From Larkinella terrae (GTDB lineage: Bacteria > Bacteroidota > Bacteroidia > Cytophagales > Spirosomataceae): a stretch of DNA of 64,000 bases. Location of the stretch: positions 186,001 through 250,000 of the forward strand of contig NZ_WJXZ01000004.1 in assembly GCF_009668025.1 (NCBI RefSeq), written 5' to 3'. A program made the translations under genes and the position numbers. The notes beneath the pieces were generated by a model that made no database searches, had not been told where the DNA came from, and saw only the letters and a program-made list of their open reading frames with translations. Position 1 is the stretch's first letter; every line of letters begins with the position of its first letter. Positions 35,165 through 45,142 of the stretch are shown here, one piece after another.

Positions 35165-35779
35165 TTAAGATCGAGACGCAGCTTTGAGGAATTTCAGTTT
35201 TCTGAGCCAAGCTTGCACCGCTATTTCGGCCTCTTTTGCTCTGACTCCCTGAATGACCAATAATTGCCCATCTCGCTCCGAACCGCCCCTGGTGGTAAAG
35301 CCGTCTAGTATATTGCTGTTAGGGCATAGCTCTGCAACCGTCTGAAAACTACTACCAATCCCATAGCCGCCGTTGCTATTAAACGGAATGACGGTTTTAC
35401 CCTTTAGGTCATATTGATGAAAAAAGCTTTTCATCGGTGGGGGCAATTGCATGCCCCAGGTTGGAAAGCCAACAAACACCACATCGTATTGCTGGATACG
35501 ATCAATTTTGGTTTTTAAAGGCGGTAGAAAACCCGTTTCATTTTCGTGGACTACCTGTTGAACCGTGGACTGATAATTATGCGGATAAGGCTTCTCTAAT
35601 TCGATCCCGATTACGGTGCCGCCAACCTGCTTATTAATGATTTCAGCCAAGGCTTTTGTATTAGTGGTGCGTGATAGATAAACAATCAAAATCTTTTTTG
35701 ACGATACCGATTGCGCATCCGTGATGATCGAAGAAAAAAACAAAGCCAGTAATAGGATTAAAGTCAGGCTCTTTTTCAT
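35165..35779 (-). CDS. Secreted flavodoxin family protein
   Basis: 204 aa with signal peptide (MKKSLTLILLLALFFSSIITDA, then QSVSSKK). Flavodoxin fold: FMN phosphate loop 'VYLSRTTNTKALAEII', 'YDVVFVGFPTWGMQLPPPMKSFFHQYDLKGKTVIPFNSNGGYGIGSS' around the isoalloxazine-binding loops. Full-length Flavodoxin_4-like protein. Electron carrier or quinone/NADPH reductase role, possibly periplasmic. Last gene of the six-gene redox operon read leftward from 39675. Confidence 0.85.
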   Translation of the reverse strand: MKKSLTLILLLALFFSSIITDAQSVSSKKILIVYLSRTTNTKALAEIINKQVGGTVIGIELEKPYPHNYQSTVQQVVHENETGFLPPLKTKIDRIQQYDVVFVGFPTWGMQLPPPMKSFFHQYDLKGKTVIPFNSNGGYGIGSSFQTVAELCPNSNILDGFTTRGGSERDGQLLVIQGVRAKEAEIAVQAWLRKLKFLKAASRS

Positions 35780-35822
35780 GGGTCTTACCTCGCAGCCGAG
35801 TCGGTTGAACGATAGAGATGGC

Positions 35823-36626
35823 TTATTTTACGCTATAAGCTATGACCCGATTTGTGCCAAAGGAGGGCACATAGAGCGTTCTGGTTCGGCTGTCGTAACT
35901 AATATCGTTGGCCATGATTCGATTGGCCCGGCTATCCAATAACACTTGGTTGGTTCCGTCCGCCATCACATAGTACAAAATCCCTTTATAGTTGCTGAGA
36001 ATAAATTCATTCTGGCCGACCATCACTATGCCATCAAGTCCGCTTTCATAGCCGTTGCCAATTTGGGTAATCTCCTTGGACGCATTTACTTTTTGGAACG
36101 TAGTCGATCCCGCAACATACAGATCAGAATTTACGCACAGCAACCCGTTAGCACCGGTGATATTCTCTAGATAAAGAGTGGGTTTGTCACCCTCGATCCG
36201 GTATACTTTACCCGTGCGTGTATCGCTCACATAAACCACGCCATTGGCATCCACTGCCAAGTCATTCAACATCACCGCGCCTTCAATCGGAATGCGTTTG
36301 ATTAGGGATGCTTTGGCGACATCGATCACCGCAACGGCGGCTATTTCGGCGGTATAGAATAACCCATTAAACAAGGCCGATCCTTTGTTGGCATTCAGCC
36401 TCGTTACCCAATCAGCCTTGATAATTTTCCCATCAAGACCCATGCGCACAACCGTACCCGCATTCATACTAGATACGAAAAGGGATTTTGATAGTGGATC
36501 GAAAAACGCGGACTCTGGGCCTTTCAAGGTTATCGAGTCGGATTCCCATAATTTCTTGAGCTGATGCTGAGCGAAGGATGCTGATGAGAACAACAGCATG
36601 GTGGCCACTACCAGTGACTTGTTCAT
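35823..36626 (-). CDS. Secreted SMP-30/NHL-like beta-propeller protein
   Basis: 267 aa with signal peptide (MNKSLVVATMLLFSSASFA, then QHQLKKL). Six-bladed propeller repeats: 'SAFFDPLSKSLFVSSMNAGTVVRMGLDGKI', 'LNDLAVDANGVVYVSDTRTGKVYRIEGDKP', 'LDGIVMVGQNEFILSNYKGILYYVMADGT', 'MANDISYDSRTRTLYVPSFGTNRVIAYSVK'. The 'NDLAVDANGVVYVSDT' blade is the metal/substrate-binding signature of SMP-30/gluconolactonase-like proteins. Could be a lactonase in the same redox pathway. 24 bp from the aldo/keto reductase gene upstream. Confidence 0.8.
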   Translation of the reverse strand: MNKSLVVATMLLFSSASFAQHQLKKLWESDSITLKGPESAFFDPLSKSLFVSSMNAGTVVRMGLDGKIIKADWVTRLNANKGSALFNGLFYTAEIAAVAVIDVAKASLIKRIPIEGAVMLNDLAVDANGVVYVSDTRTGKVYRIEGDKPTLYLENITGANGLLCVNSDLYVAGSTTFQKVNASKEITQIGNGYESGLDGIVMVGQNEFILSNYKGILYYVMADGTNQVLLDSRANRIMANDISYDSRTRTLYVPSFGTNRVIAYSVK

Positions 36627-36650
36627 CGTGATGGGGTTTAGGATTTTGTT

Positions 36651-37820
<1,170 letters not shown>

Positions 37821-37844
37821 AATGATAGCGTGCTAAACGTGTGG

Positions 37845-38312
37845 CTAATTTTTAACGGGCCTCATTAGCCTGGAAAATGAGAGTTGCCCTAACGACCATT
37901 TGCCGTTTTCTTTTACAAAGACTTCCGTCACCATAAAGGGATTGGTGACTTCGTTCCCACCCACAACGGCCACTAGGTCTAGATCACTTAACAGGATGGC
38001 CGTATTGCCAATCTGATGGAAGGTCGTTGAATAGATGGTCGCTTTCTTGTACCAGATATTCCCGCTCTTAATGACCTCCAGTTCCTGGCTTTTACCCCAG
38101 CTTCCACCCATGTGGACAAACATCGATTGGTCATCAAATAAGGTTGTGAGCTTGTCCACATTCTTTTCGGACATCCAGCTCCATTTATCCTTTGAGAGCG
38201 TAATGATTTCCTGTTCCTGACTGCTGGTAGCTGTTGTTGCTTTAGGACTTTGGGCGAAGGCCAGTTGCATACTGGCTATGGCCATAAAAAGACTAATAAC
38301 CAAGGTTTTCAT
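37845..38312 (-). CDS. Secreted NTF2-like (DUF4440/SnoaL) protein
   Basis: 155 aa with signal peptide (MKTLVISLFMAIASMQLAFA, then QSPKAT). The remainder is a single cone-like NTF2 domain: 'ITLSKDKWSWMSEKNVDKLTTLFDDQSMFVHMGGSWGKSQELEVIKSGNIWYKKATIYSTTFHQIGNTAILLSDLDLVAVVGG'. These folds bind small ligands or act as isomerases and cyclases; no specific reaction can be stated. Third gene of the redox operon. Confidence 0.8.
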   Translation of the reverse strand: MKTLVISLFMAIASMQLAFAQSPKATTATSSQEQEIITLSKDKWSWMSEKNVDKLTTLFDDQSMFVHMGGSWGKSQELEVIKSGNIWYKKATIYSTTFHQIGNTAILLSDLDLVAVVGGNEVTNPFMVTEVFVKENGKWSLGQLSFSRLMRPVKN

Positions 38313-38346
38313 GCTGATTCATTGTGGTTAAAGAATGGGTTCAAGA

Positions 38347-38811
38347 TCATTTTTTACCGGCGTATTCATCGTCGGTCACTCGTTTGAACCAGATCGTTTT
38401 TCCTTTCTGGGTTGGGGTTGTCGCTAGGTAGGTAACCCCACTGGTTGGGGTAGCCCCATGCCAGTGTTCGACGCCGGGCTGACATTTGATGATTTCACCT
38501 TTGCGGACGGTTTGCCGGGGTTTACCTTGTTCCTGATAATACCCTGTCCCTTCGGTAAAGAGCAGAATCTGCCCAGCGGGGTGCGTATGCCAGTCGAGCC
38601 GGGCACCTGGGTCAAAAACGGCTTGGGCGATGTTATAGGCAAATGTGCTATCTGGCCCACTTAATTCATTGAGCCAAACATTGCCCACGTGATTCGGTGT
38701 CGATGATAGCTCACCTTTTGGAAAGATAGGAGATTGCTGCGCTACCGCTCCCCATGACAGGGTGATCAGGACTAAAATTGCAGCGAATTTGATCTGGGGT
38801 TTATTGGTCAT
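38347..38811 (-). CDS. Secreted cupin domain protein
   Basis: 154 aa with signal peptide (LVLITLSWGAVA, then QQSPIF). Cupin motif 1: 'GARLDWHTHPAGQILLFTEGTGYYQEQG' (HxHx5Q-like metal ligands); motif 2: 'VRKGEIIKCQPGVEHWHGATPTSGVTYLA'. Close to the carboxymuconolactone-decarboxylase-associated cupins often seen beside aldo/keto reductases in AraC-controlled clusters. Second gene of the operon. Confidence 0.87.
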   Translation of the reverse strand: MTNKPQIKFAAILVLITLSWGAVAQQSPIFPKGELSSTPNHVGNVWLNELSGPDSTFAYNIAQAVFDPGARLDWHTHPAGQILLFTEGTGYYQEQGKPRQTVRKGEIIKCQPGVEHWHGATPTSGVTYLATTPTQKGKTIWFKRVTDDEYAGKK

Positions 38812-38823
38812 TGTTATAGTAGT

Positions 38824-39681
<858 letters not shown>

Positions 39682-39801
39682 TTACGAATAACAGGACAAA
39701 GGTCTCCCCATTTATTGGCCTGATTGGTATACAGATTACGGGGATTACTACCATTATTCCTGATTCCTGGTTTTGCATCAGGTAAGCCGGTCGGAAAGCG
39801 G

Positions 39802-39809
39802 TAAGTTTG
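39802..39809 (+). promoter_or_regulatory. Bacteroidota -7 promoter box for the AraC gene
   Basis: TAAGTTTG, 19 bp before the ATG at 39829, fits TAnnTTTG. A TTTG at 39772-39775 is a candidate -33 but the 26-bp spacing is longer than usual. Confidence 0.45.
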
Positions 39810-39828
39810 GATTCGAGAAACCGACTAT

Positions 39829-40728
39829 ATGATGGATACGCTTCGCCGATTTGAGACCATAAGCGACTACAACGCTTTCAATAAGAATGAAACACTTCAC
39901 CCGCTAATTAGTGTGGTTGATCTGTCAAAAGCCGATCCCCGGCAAGGCTCCCGCATGTATTTTGGGTTTTACACCATTTTTCTAAAAGATGTTAAATGCG
40001 GGGATTTGGTCTATGGGCGGCATACCTATGATTACCAGGAGGGAACCTTAGTGTTTATGGCTCCTGGTCAGGTAGCCGGTATGAATAGCAATGGCGAAAC
40101 CTATCAGCCCAAAGGCTTTGCACTCGTATTTCATCCCGATCTCATCCACGGGACTTCGCTAGGGCGAACGATTCAGGAATACACGTTTTTTGGCTATCAA
40201 TCTTATGAATCTCTTCATTTGTCCAGCCGGGAGCGCAGTATTGTGATGGACTGCTTTTCTAAGATCGAATATGAGCTGGAACATGCCATCGACAAGCATA
40301 GTAAACGCTTGATTGTGGCCAATGTCGAATTATTCCTAGGTTATTGCATTCGGTTTTACGACCGCCAGTTCATCACCCGTAATACGGTCAATAAGGGGAT
40401 TCTTGAGCGTTTTGAGCATTTATTGAATGACTATTTTCAGACCGATAAGCCCCAACTGATTGGCTTGCCTTCGGTCACCTACTGTGCCGGGGAATTGAAT
40501 TTGTCAGCTAAATATTTTGGTGACCTAATCAAAAAAGAAACGGGTAAAACCGCTCAGGAATATATTCAGGCAAAAGTGATTGATGTAGCAAAAGAACGGG
40601 TGTTTGATCAACGCAAATCGGTTAGTCAAATCGCTTATGACTTAGGATTTAAGTATCCCCAGCATTTCATCCGTTTCTTTAAACAACGGGTTGGCCAATC
40701 ACCTAACGAGTACAGAATGCTAAATTAA
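39829..40728 (+). CDS. AraC family transcriptional regulator
   Basis: 299 aa. N-terminal cupin-like ligand domain (about 20-170), C-terminal two-helix-turn-helix AraC domain: 'LPSVTYCAGELNLSAKYFGDLIKKETGKTAQEYIQAKVIDVAKERVFDQRKSVSQIAYDLGFKYPQHFIRFFKQRVGQSPNEYR', with the signature ending. Divergent from the aldo/keto reductase operon with a 150-bp shared region, hence its likely regulator. Behind it, 40729-40988 holds no gene I can support. Confidence 0.92.
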   Translation: MMDTLRRFETISDYNAFNKNETLHPLISVVDLSKADPRQGSRMYFGFYTIFLKDVKCGDLVYGRHTYDYQEGTLVFMAPGQVAGMNSNGETYQPKGFALVFHPDLIHGTSLGRTIQEYTFFGYQSYESLHLSSRERSIVMDCFSKIEYELEHAIDKHSKRLIVANVELFLGYCIRFYDRQFITRNTVNKGILERFEHLLNDYFQTDKPQLIGLPSVTYCAGELNLSAKYFGDLIKKETGKTAQEYIQAKVIDVAKERVFDQRKSVSQIAYDLGFKYPQHFIRFFKQRVGQSPNEYRMLN

Positions 40729-40988
40729 AGCGTATAGGTGTGTCATCTATCCAAGAATGTGTGTGACTTGCCTGTTTCTTTGAACGCCCGTTTCCACGAG
40801 ACAGTAGCCTACCCTGCCACGTGGCCCTCTTCGGCTAATCCAACAGTCTCAAATTGCCATCTCTTGAATCAATGTTCCATTTTCAGCAACATAGATGAGT
40901 TCGTGCGACAGTTTACAAACGCTCGACTAACCTAGTAGGTAAGGTGAATTTGCCGGGCTACTTTCAATGCATTGTAGAAACATCATGA

Positions 40989-41258
40989 TTAATTGCAGGG
41001 TATTGCTTTAATCAGTTTGAGGCCTTTCAAAACGGGAATTTCGATAATATTCTTAGAAGGGATGGTGCCATTGTTGATCCACCCCAAAATCGTGTTGGTA
41101 TCGTCAATACGAAACAGTTTGGCGTACTCGGAGATCGAGACCCACTCCTTGATATTGTACTGAATTCCGTGATCATCAAGTAGAGGTAAAATCTCCTGAG
41201 TTGAAGCCCGCATTTCGTCAATGAATTCTTGAGTCGATTGTTTCTTCCCGGTTGCCAT
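40989..41258 (-). CDS. Small putative DNA-binding protein
   Basis: 89 aa. 'EWVSISEYAKLFRIDDTNTILGWINNGTIPSKNIIEIPVLKGLKLIKAI' reads like a MerR/excisionase-type helix-turn-helix with a wing. Divergent from the small RHH-like gene at 41398. Likely a regulatory protein of the island; function not known. Confidence 0.6.
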   Translation of the reverse strand: MATGKKQSTQEFIDEMRASTQEILPLLDDHGIQYNIKEWVSISEYAKLFRIDDTNTILGWINNGTIPSKNIIEIPVLKGLKLIKAIPCN

Positions 41259-41397
41259 CGCGAGGTTTTTATCTTCAATATACGTAAAATATTTCGCTCA
41301 CTCAATCGGAATATTTTGGCAGAAATCTCGGTTTTAAGTTTGACATTTATTTGGTATATACCGTATAAATGGTAAATTTTGCTTCAAACAGCTTGCC

Positions 41398-41556
41398 ATG
41401 AAATCTATCAATAAACGACCTGGTAAAGCCTATCCGCTCCGTGTTTCGGACGAACGGTTTAACAAGATGAAAGAGAAATGCCAGGAAAAGAAGATTCCCA
41501 TGAATCGCTATATAAATACATTGATAGCTGCCGACCTGAAAAATGCAGATGCGTAA
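41398..41556 (+). CDS. Very small ribbon-helix-helix-like protein
   Basis: 52 aa: ATG at 41398, stop TAA at 41554. 'KAYPLRVSDERFNKMKEKCQEKKIPMNRYINTLIAADLKNADA' has a beta-strand ('YPLRVS') followed by two helices with the hydrophobic pattern of Arc/MetJ-type ribbon-helix-helix proteins. Basic start (MKSINKRPGK). Probably a small repressor or antitoxin-like protein; no toxin partner is seen nearby. Confidence 0.55.
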   Translation: MKSINKRPGKAYPLRVSDERFNKMKEKCQEKKIPMNRYINTLIAADLKNADA

Positions 41557-41662
41557 GTCGGCTTTAATAACCGCTTACTTGAAAGTATGGCCGCTCGCTA
41601 AATAGGTAATTCTGACAAAATCTTGGAGTTACTAATATTGCCACTCAAATAACATCTTTATC

Positions 41663-41875
41663 ATGTCGAATACACCGGAAGAAATCGGACAATTAATCAG
41701 AAACACTCGGAAGAATAGAAGCTTAACACAAAAAGAGCTCGGAAGACGGCTTGGAATAAGTGAATCAGCCGTAAATAAATATGAGAGCGGAAAAGAGAAC
41801 CCAACTCTTCAGACTCTATCAAAAATCGCTGACGCTTTAGATATGAAATTATCCATCAACTTTATTGAAAGCTAA
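41663..41875 (+). CDS. XRE family helix-turn-helix regulator
   Basis: 70 aa, one HTH_3 domain: 'IGQLIRNTRKNRSLTQKELGRRLGISESAVNKYESGKENPTLQTLSKIADALDMKLSINF'. Phage Cro/cI-like. Complete and single-domain. Confidence 0.9.
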   Translation: MSNTPEEIGQLIRNTRKNRSLTQKELGRRLGISESAVNKYESGKENPTLQTLSKIADALDMKLSINFIES

Positions 41876-42078
41876 ATTTTTTTGTCTACAAACTTGCCTT
41901 ATGGGTTAAGTTTTTGTAATATTGTTTAAACTATGATGGCAGATACCCAAAAACTGCATAGTACCGATGAGGTTGCCCGGAATAGTAGGTAGAGAATCCA
42001 TCATATAATAAAAACCCCAACGCTGTAAATCTTGGCGGATCGAGCGAAGGGGTTTGAGAACCCAAAACAATTACTGTT

Positions 42079-42696
42079 ATGAGTCGGGAGCAAAGCTACA
42101 TCCCTGTAGCATCTGGCGCAAGTGCGCCCCAACAATCTTCACGAACGGTCAGCCAGATCCTCAGCCGTTGTCCAGAAGTGGATAGCCTGAGCTTGTTGCC
42201 CCAATTCAGGATTGAATATGTCTATCCTGAAAATTACATCCCAATCTGCATCGAGACACCCGCAGATGCCTTGATGTTGTTCCGGGCTCTATGGGAGCGC
42301 GAAGAATACAAAGGATTGGATAAGGTATATGTTCTATTGCTGCAGAGGAACCAGATTCTAACGCTGCAATTATTGGACATATCGGCCACGTTGAGCCGCT
42401 TTTTGCGGATCTCCCAGGTAGCAAAGTTGGCTTACTTTGCTGGAGCGGACAATGTCATATTGATATCAACGCATAGGGAGTCAGAAGTCGAGGATTTTGA
42501 ACAGAGCGAGCTAGACTTTTTACTGTCATTACCAGAAGAGTTTGAATCATTTGATCTAGCATTGACCGATTGCATCCGCGTTGGGGAAGATCGGAATTAC
42601 TCACTGTTTGCGGAAGGGTATTCAGAGTTTGCAGGATTTACACCTCCGGATTACTATACCTGGCATCGAAATTACAATCTTTTATACGGTACCTGA
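42079..42696 (+). CDS. RadC-like JAB protein with degenerate metal site
   Basis: 205 aa. Residues about 80-195 follow the RadC/JAB order: 'DKVYVLLLQRNQILTLQLLDI' (vllLn...), 'ISQVAKLAYFAGADNVILIS', then 'THRESEVEDFEQSELD' where active RadC proteins have HNHPSG...PSxxD, then 'FDLALTDCIRVGEDRNYSLFAEG' (the DhiIig...ysF.e.g end). Only the first His and the SxxD seem kept; the second His is lost. So it is probably not a metalloprotease, perhaps a structural or DNA-interacting relic. Bacteroidota mobile elements often carry intact RadC-like genes. Forms a run with the LytTR and recombinase genes. Confidence 0.65.
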   Translation: MSREQSYIPVASGASAPQQSSRTVSQILSRCPEVDSLSLLPQFRIEYVYPENYIPICIETPADALMLFRALWEREEYKGLDKVYVLLLQRNQILTLQLLDISATLSRFLRISQVAKLAYFAGADNVILISTHRESEVEDFEQSELDFLLSLPEEFESFDLALTDCIRVGEDRNYSLFAEGYSEFAGFTPPDYYTWHRNYNLLYGT

Positions 42697-42718
42697 AATC
42701 AACAACACTCATGTAAAA

Positions 42719-42740
42719 TGGCCCTCGATATCGAGGGCCA
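42719..42740. promoter_or_regulatory. Perfect 22-bp palindrome before the LytTR gene
   Basis: TGGCCCTCGATATCGAGGGCCA (described in halves: TGGCCCTCGAT and its exact inverse) has no central loop, which favours a dimer-bound operator over a terminator. It lies 10 bp before the likely LytTR start at 42751. Confidence 0.6.
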
Positions 42741-42750
42741 AATCTCTCCT

Positions 42751-43137
42751 ATGCAACAACTTCCAAGTTATCCCTTGAAAATTCCGCCGTTGATAAAGGC
42801 GTCAGACCAATTTCTTATCTGGGTAAAAACTCAGAAGAAATCGATCCAGACAAACACCATTGTCCGGATCGAGGCTCAGGGAAGCTATTCGCTGATCTGC
42901 ACGTTCAATGGGGACCGGTATCTGATCAGCGGCAACCTTAGCCGACTGGCGAGCCGATTTCAGGGCTTTGTGCGTATCCATCGCTCTCATTTGATCAACC
43001 CTGACTTCGTTGATCGATCCACGCCCTGGTTAACCTCAGGGAGCTTGCATTTTATACAACTGGCCAATGGCGAATCAGTTCCGGTTTCGCGCCGGGTGCG
43101 TAGAAACACCAAGGTAATTTCAACCACTAATCGTTAA
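42751..43137 (+). CDS. LytTR-domain DNA-binding regulator
   Basis: 128 aa from the ATG at 42751; an in-frame ATG at 42718 would read through the palindrome and is less likely. The LytTR domain covers most of the protein: 'DQFLIWVKTQKKSIQTNTIVRIEAQGSYSLICTFNGDRYLISGNLSRLASRF', 'FVRIHRSHLINPDFVDRS', 'LANGESVPVSRRVRRNTK'. No receiver domain. Binds direct repeats upstream of target genes, usually with autoregulation. Stop is 3 bp before the recombinase start, so probably controls that module. Confidence 0.88.
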   Translation: MQQLPSYPLKIPPLIKASDQFLIWVKTQKKSIQTNTIVRIEAQGSYSLICTFNGDRYLISGNLSRLASRFQGFVRIHRSHLINPDFVDRSTPWLTSGSLHFIQLANGESVPVSRRVRRNTKVISTTNR

Positions 43138-43140
43138 CTC

Positions 43141-44442
43141 ATGGAAATTTCACGCTACCTCCGCCAGGACCGGGCGGATGAAAATGGAGAATGTTCTATT
43201 GACTTTCGAGTCTGTTGGAAGCAACAAAAAATTCGTTTCTCGTCGGGTTATAAGGTTCATCCGGACGATTGGATCGAAACCGTTGAAGTGGTCGTCGATC
43301 CAGCGACCGGCCGCCGGCGGAAACGTAAGAAGTTCCAAACCTTGGACCGCGCCGTAAACCGAAAATTGGATGTATACTCCTATGGACTCGAAGAATACTT
43401 TGATAAACTGGACTACTACCCAACGATATCGGAGGTACGTGCCGAGTTAACTAGAATTCGGCAAGCAGAATTGGGGATTGAGCCAAAGCAGCCCGAAAAG
43501 AAGAAGCCGGAAGAGACTGCAGCTATAGGTCCAACGTTTTTTGAGTTTTGGGATCAGTATATGGCTGATCATGCCGGTCTGAAAGCGAAACACTACGTTC
43601 GCCACTTTAAGTCAACGAAAGATCATCTGTTACATTTTGCTCCTCATGCCGACTTTAAAGACATAACTTTGCCTTTTGCTAATCGCTTTTTACAATACAT
43701 GATGAAGCAAGGAGTGCAGGACGAAACTGCCTATAAGCAATTGAAGCATTTACGCGTTGTGATGCGGTATGCCCGAAAATGTGGCATTGCTATCCCGAAT
43801 GACTTCGAAGATTTCCCTTCCTATCGGTCCATTATTCAGCGGGAAGCTTTGAAGTGGGACGAAGTGGTAGCTCTTCAGAATGTGGATTTACCAAATAACT
43901 TAGTCCGGCAACGTGACATTTTTCTATTTCAATGCTATACCGGTTTGCGCTGGAGCGACTTAAAGCATGTTCGGCCTGGTAATATGATTGAGATCCGGAG
44001 CGATGGGAATGAAATGGAGCCAGCGCTGCGACTAATTCAGGAGAAGGGAAGACGAGAAAATCTGGTACCGCTCACGGATCAGGCTGTTGGAATTCTTAAA
44101 AAGTACGGTGGCACCTTGCCGATCATATCAGGCCAGAAATATAATGTGCTAATTAAAGAGGTGGCCAGGAAAGCCGGGTTGAATCGCCGGGTTGTCCTCA
44201 CAGAGTATTATGCTGGCCAGCGCGTCGACGTCGAGAAAGCATTGCATGAAATCATCTCGTCCCATATGGGCCGTCACACGTTTGCGATGATCATGCTCGA
44301 TCGGAAGGTAGATATAACGGACCTGAGTGATTTAATGGGTCATGGGTCAATATCTACCACGATGATCTACCGGACCATCCGTGGAGAGGATAAGATCAAA
44401 GTGATGCAAAAGGCTTGGGGTAAACAATCGGCGAAAATTTAA
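43141..44442 (+). CDS. Second tyrosine recombinase/integrase
   Basis: 433 aa. Arm-binding-like N-terminus ('IDFRVCWKQQKIRFSSGYKVHPDDWIE'), SAM-like domain (about 130-230), catalytic domain with Arg in 'CYTGLRWSDLKHV', His-x-x-Arg in 'SSHMGRHTFAMIML', His in 'LMGHGSISTTMIY' and Tyr in 'TMIYRTIRG'. All catalytic residues are present. Sequence is distinct from the 23063 integrase. It lies in mid-island with its own LytTR regulator and two HTH proteins, which suggests a nested or accreted element. Its att sites are not identified. Confidence 0.92.
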   Translation: MEISRYLRQDRADENGECSIDFRVCWKQQKIRFSSGYKVHPDDWIETVEVVVDPATGRRRKRKKFQTLDRAVNRKLDVYSYGLEEYFDKLDYYPTISEVRAELTRIRQAELGIEPKQPEKKKPEETAAIGPTFFEFWDQYMADHAGLKAKHYVRHFKSTKDHLLHFAPHADFKDITLPFANRFLQYMMKQGVQDETAYKQLKHLRVVMRYARKCGIAIPNDFEDFPSYRSIIQREALKWDEVVALQNVDLPNNLVRQRDIFLFQCYTGLRWSDLKHVRPGNMIEIRSDGNEMEPALRLIQEKGRRENLVPLTDQAVGILKKYGGTLPIISGQKYNVLIKEVARKAGLNRRVVLTEYYAGQRVDVEKALHEIISSHMGRHTFAMIMLDRKVDITDLSDLMGHGSISTTMIYRTIRGEDKIKVMQKAWGKQSAKI

Positions 44443-44455
44443 AAGACTACCCAAT

Positions 44456-44746
44456 ATGGAGCCGACTTTTGAAGAGGAAGTTCGTGCGATTTTGGCGCGA
44501 ATCGAGCAAAATACGCAAGTCGCAGCAATCAGAGCCAAGGTTTTATTTGACGTAAAGGATATTGCCATTTTAACGGGATTTTCAAAAGACAGTGTCTATG
44601 ATTGGATACGCGTGGGACGTTCTATAAATGGAGCGAAGAAACGAGTTTTCCTTAAACCGGCTTCCGGGCTCGATGACCGTGGTTTTCGAATATTTCCTGA
44701 CGAACTGGATGATTTCCTTTCACATTTTCCACCTGCGCGAGCCTGA
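44456..44746 (+). CDS. Excisionase-like HTH protein, tandem copy 1
   Basis: 96 aa. 'DVKDIAILTGFSKDSVYDWIRVGRSINGAKKRVFLKPASGLDDRGFRIFPDELDDFLSHFPPAR' carries a MerR/excisionase helix-turn-helix and wing. Begins 13 bp after the second recombinase and is a clear paralogue of the next gene. Likely directionality factor for that recombinase. Confidence 0.82.
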   Translation: MEPTFEEEVRAILARIEQNTQVAAIRAKVLFDVKDIAILTGFSKDSVYDWIRVGRSINGAKKRVFLKPASGLDDRGFRIFPDELDDFLSHFPPARA

Positions 44747-44752
44747 TCAGCT

Positions 44753-45046
44753 ATGAATAAGGCATTCGAAGAGGAAATGCGATCGCTGATGGGAGAACTG
44801 AAGCAGATTACAAAACAGGGTGCGATTCGCTCAAAGTTACTGTACACCGTGGAGGATGTAGCATTCTTGACCGGCTTCTCTGCACTAACGGTTTACGGCT
44901 GGATTCATGAAGGACGGCCTATTAAAGGTGGTAAAAAGCGAGTTTATCTGCAACCGTCAGCCGATCTGGCTGAGCGTGGGTTCCGATTTTTTCCGGATGA
45001 GCTTAACGATTTCCTTGCCCATTTTCCGCCAGCTAAGCCAAGTTGA
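44753..45046 (+). CDS. Excisionase-like HTH protein, tandem copy 2
   Basis: 97 aa, 6 bp after copy 1. 'TVEDVAFLTGFSALTVYGWIHEGRPIKGGKKRVYLQPSADLAERGFRFFPDELNDFLAHFPPAK' aligns along its whole length with copy 1, including the N-terminal acidic helix ('FEEEMRSLMGELKQITKQGAIRSKLLY'). Tandem duplication; the two could work as a heterodimer. Confidence 0.82.
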   Translation: MNKAFEEEMRSLMGELKQITKQGAIRSKLLYTVEDVAFLTGFSALTVYGWIHEGRPIKGGKKRVYLQPSADLAERGFRFFPDELNDFLAHFPPAKPS

Positions 45047-45142
45047 AGTGTACAAATAAAGAGTAACTGGAAGGCGGTATTAACTTCGTTAAGTAGGATA
45101 CCGGATAGTTTAGAGCGAGCAATTTGTTCAGGTAATCCTTGT

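Noticed and set aside
42005-42055. Terminator formed by AAACCCC and GGGGTTT
   Set aside because: The arms are only 7 bp and separated by about 30 bases, so the hairpin is unconvincing.
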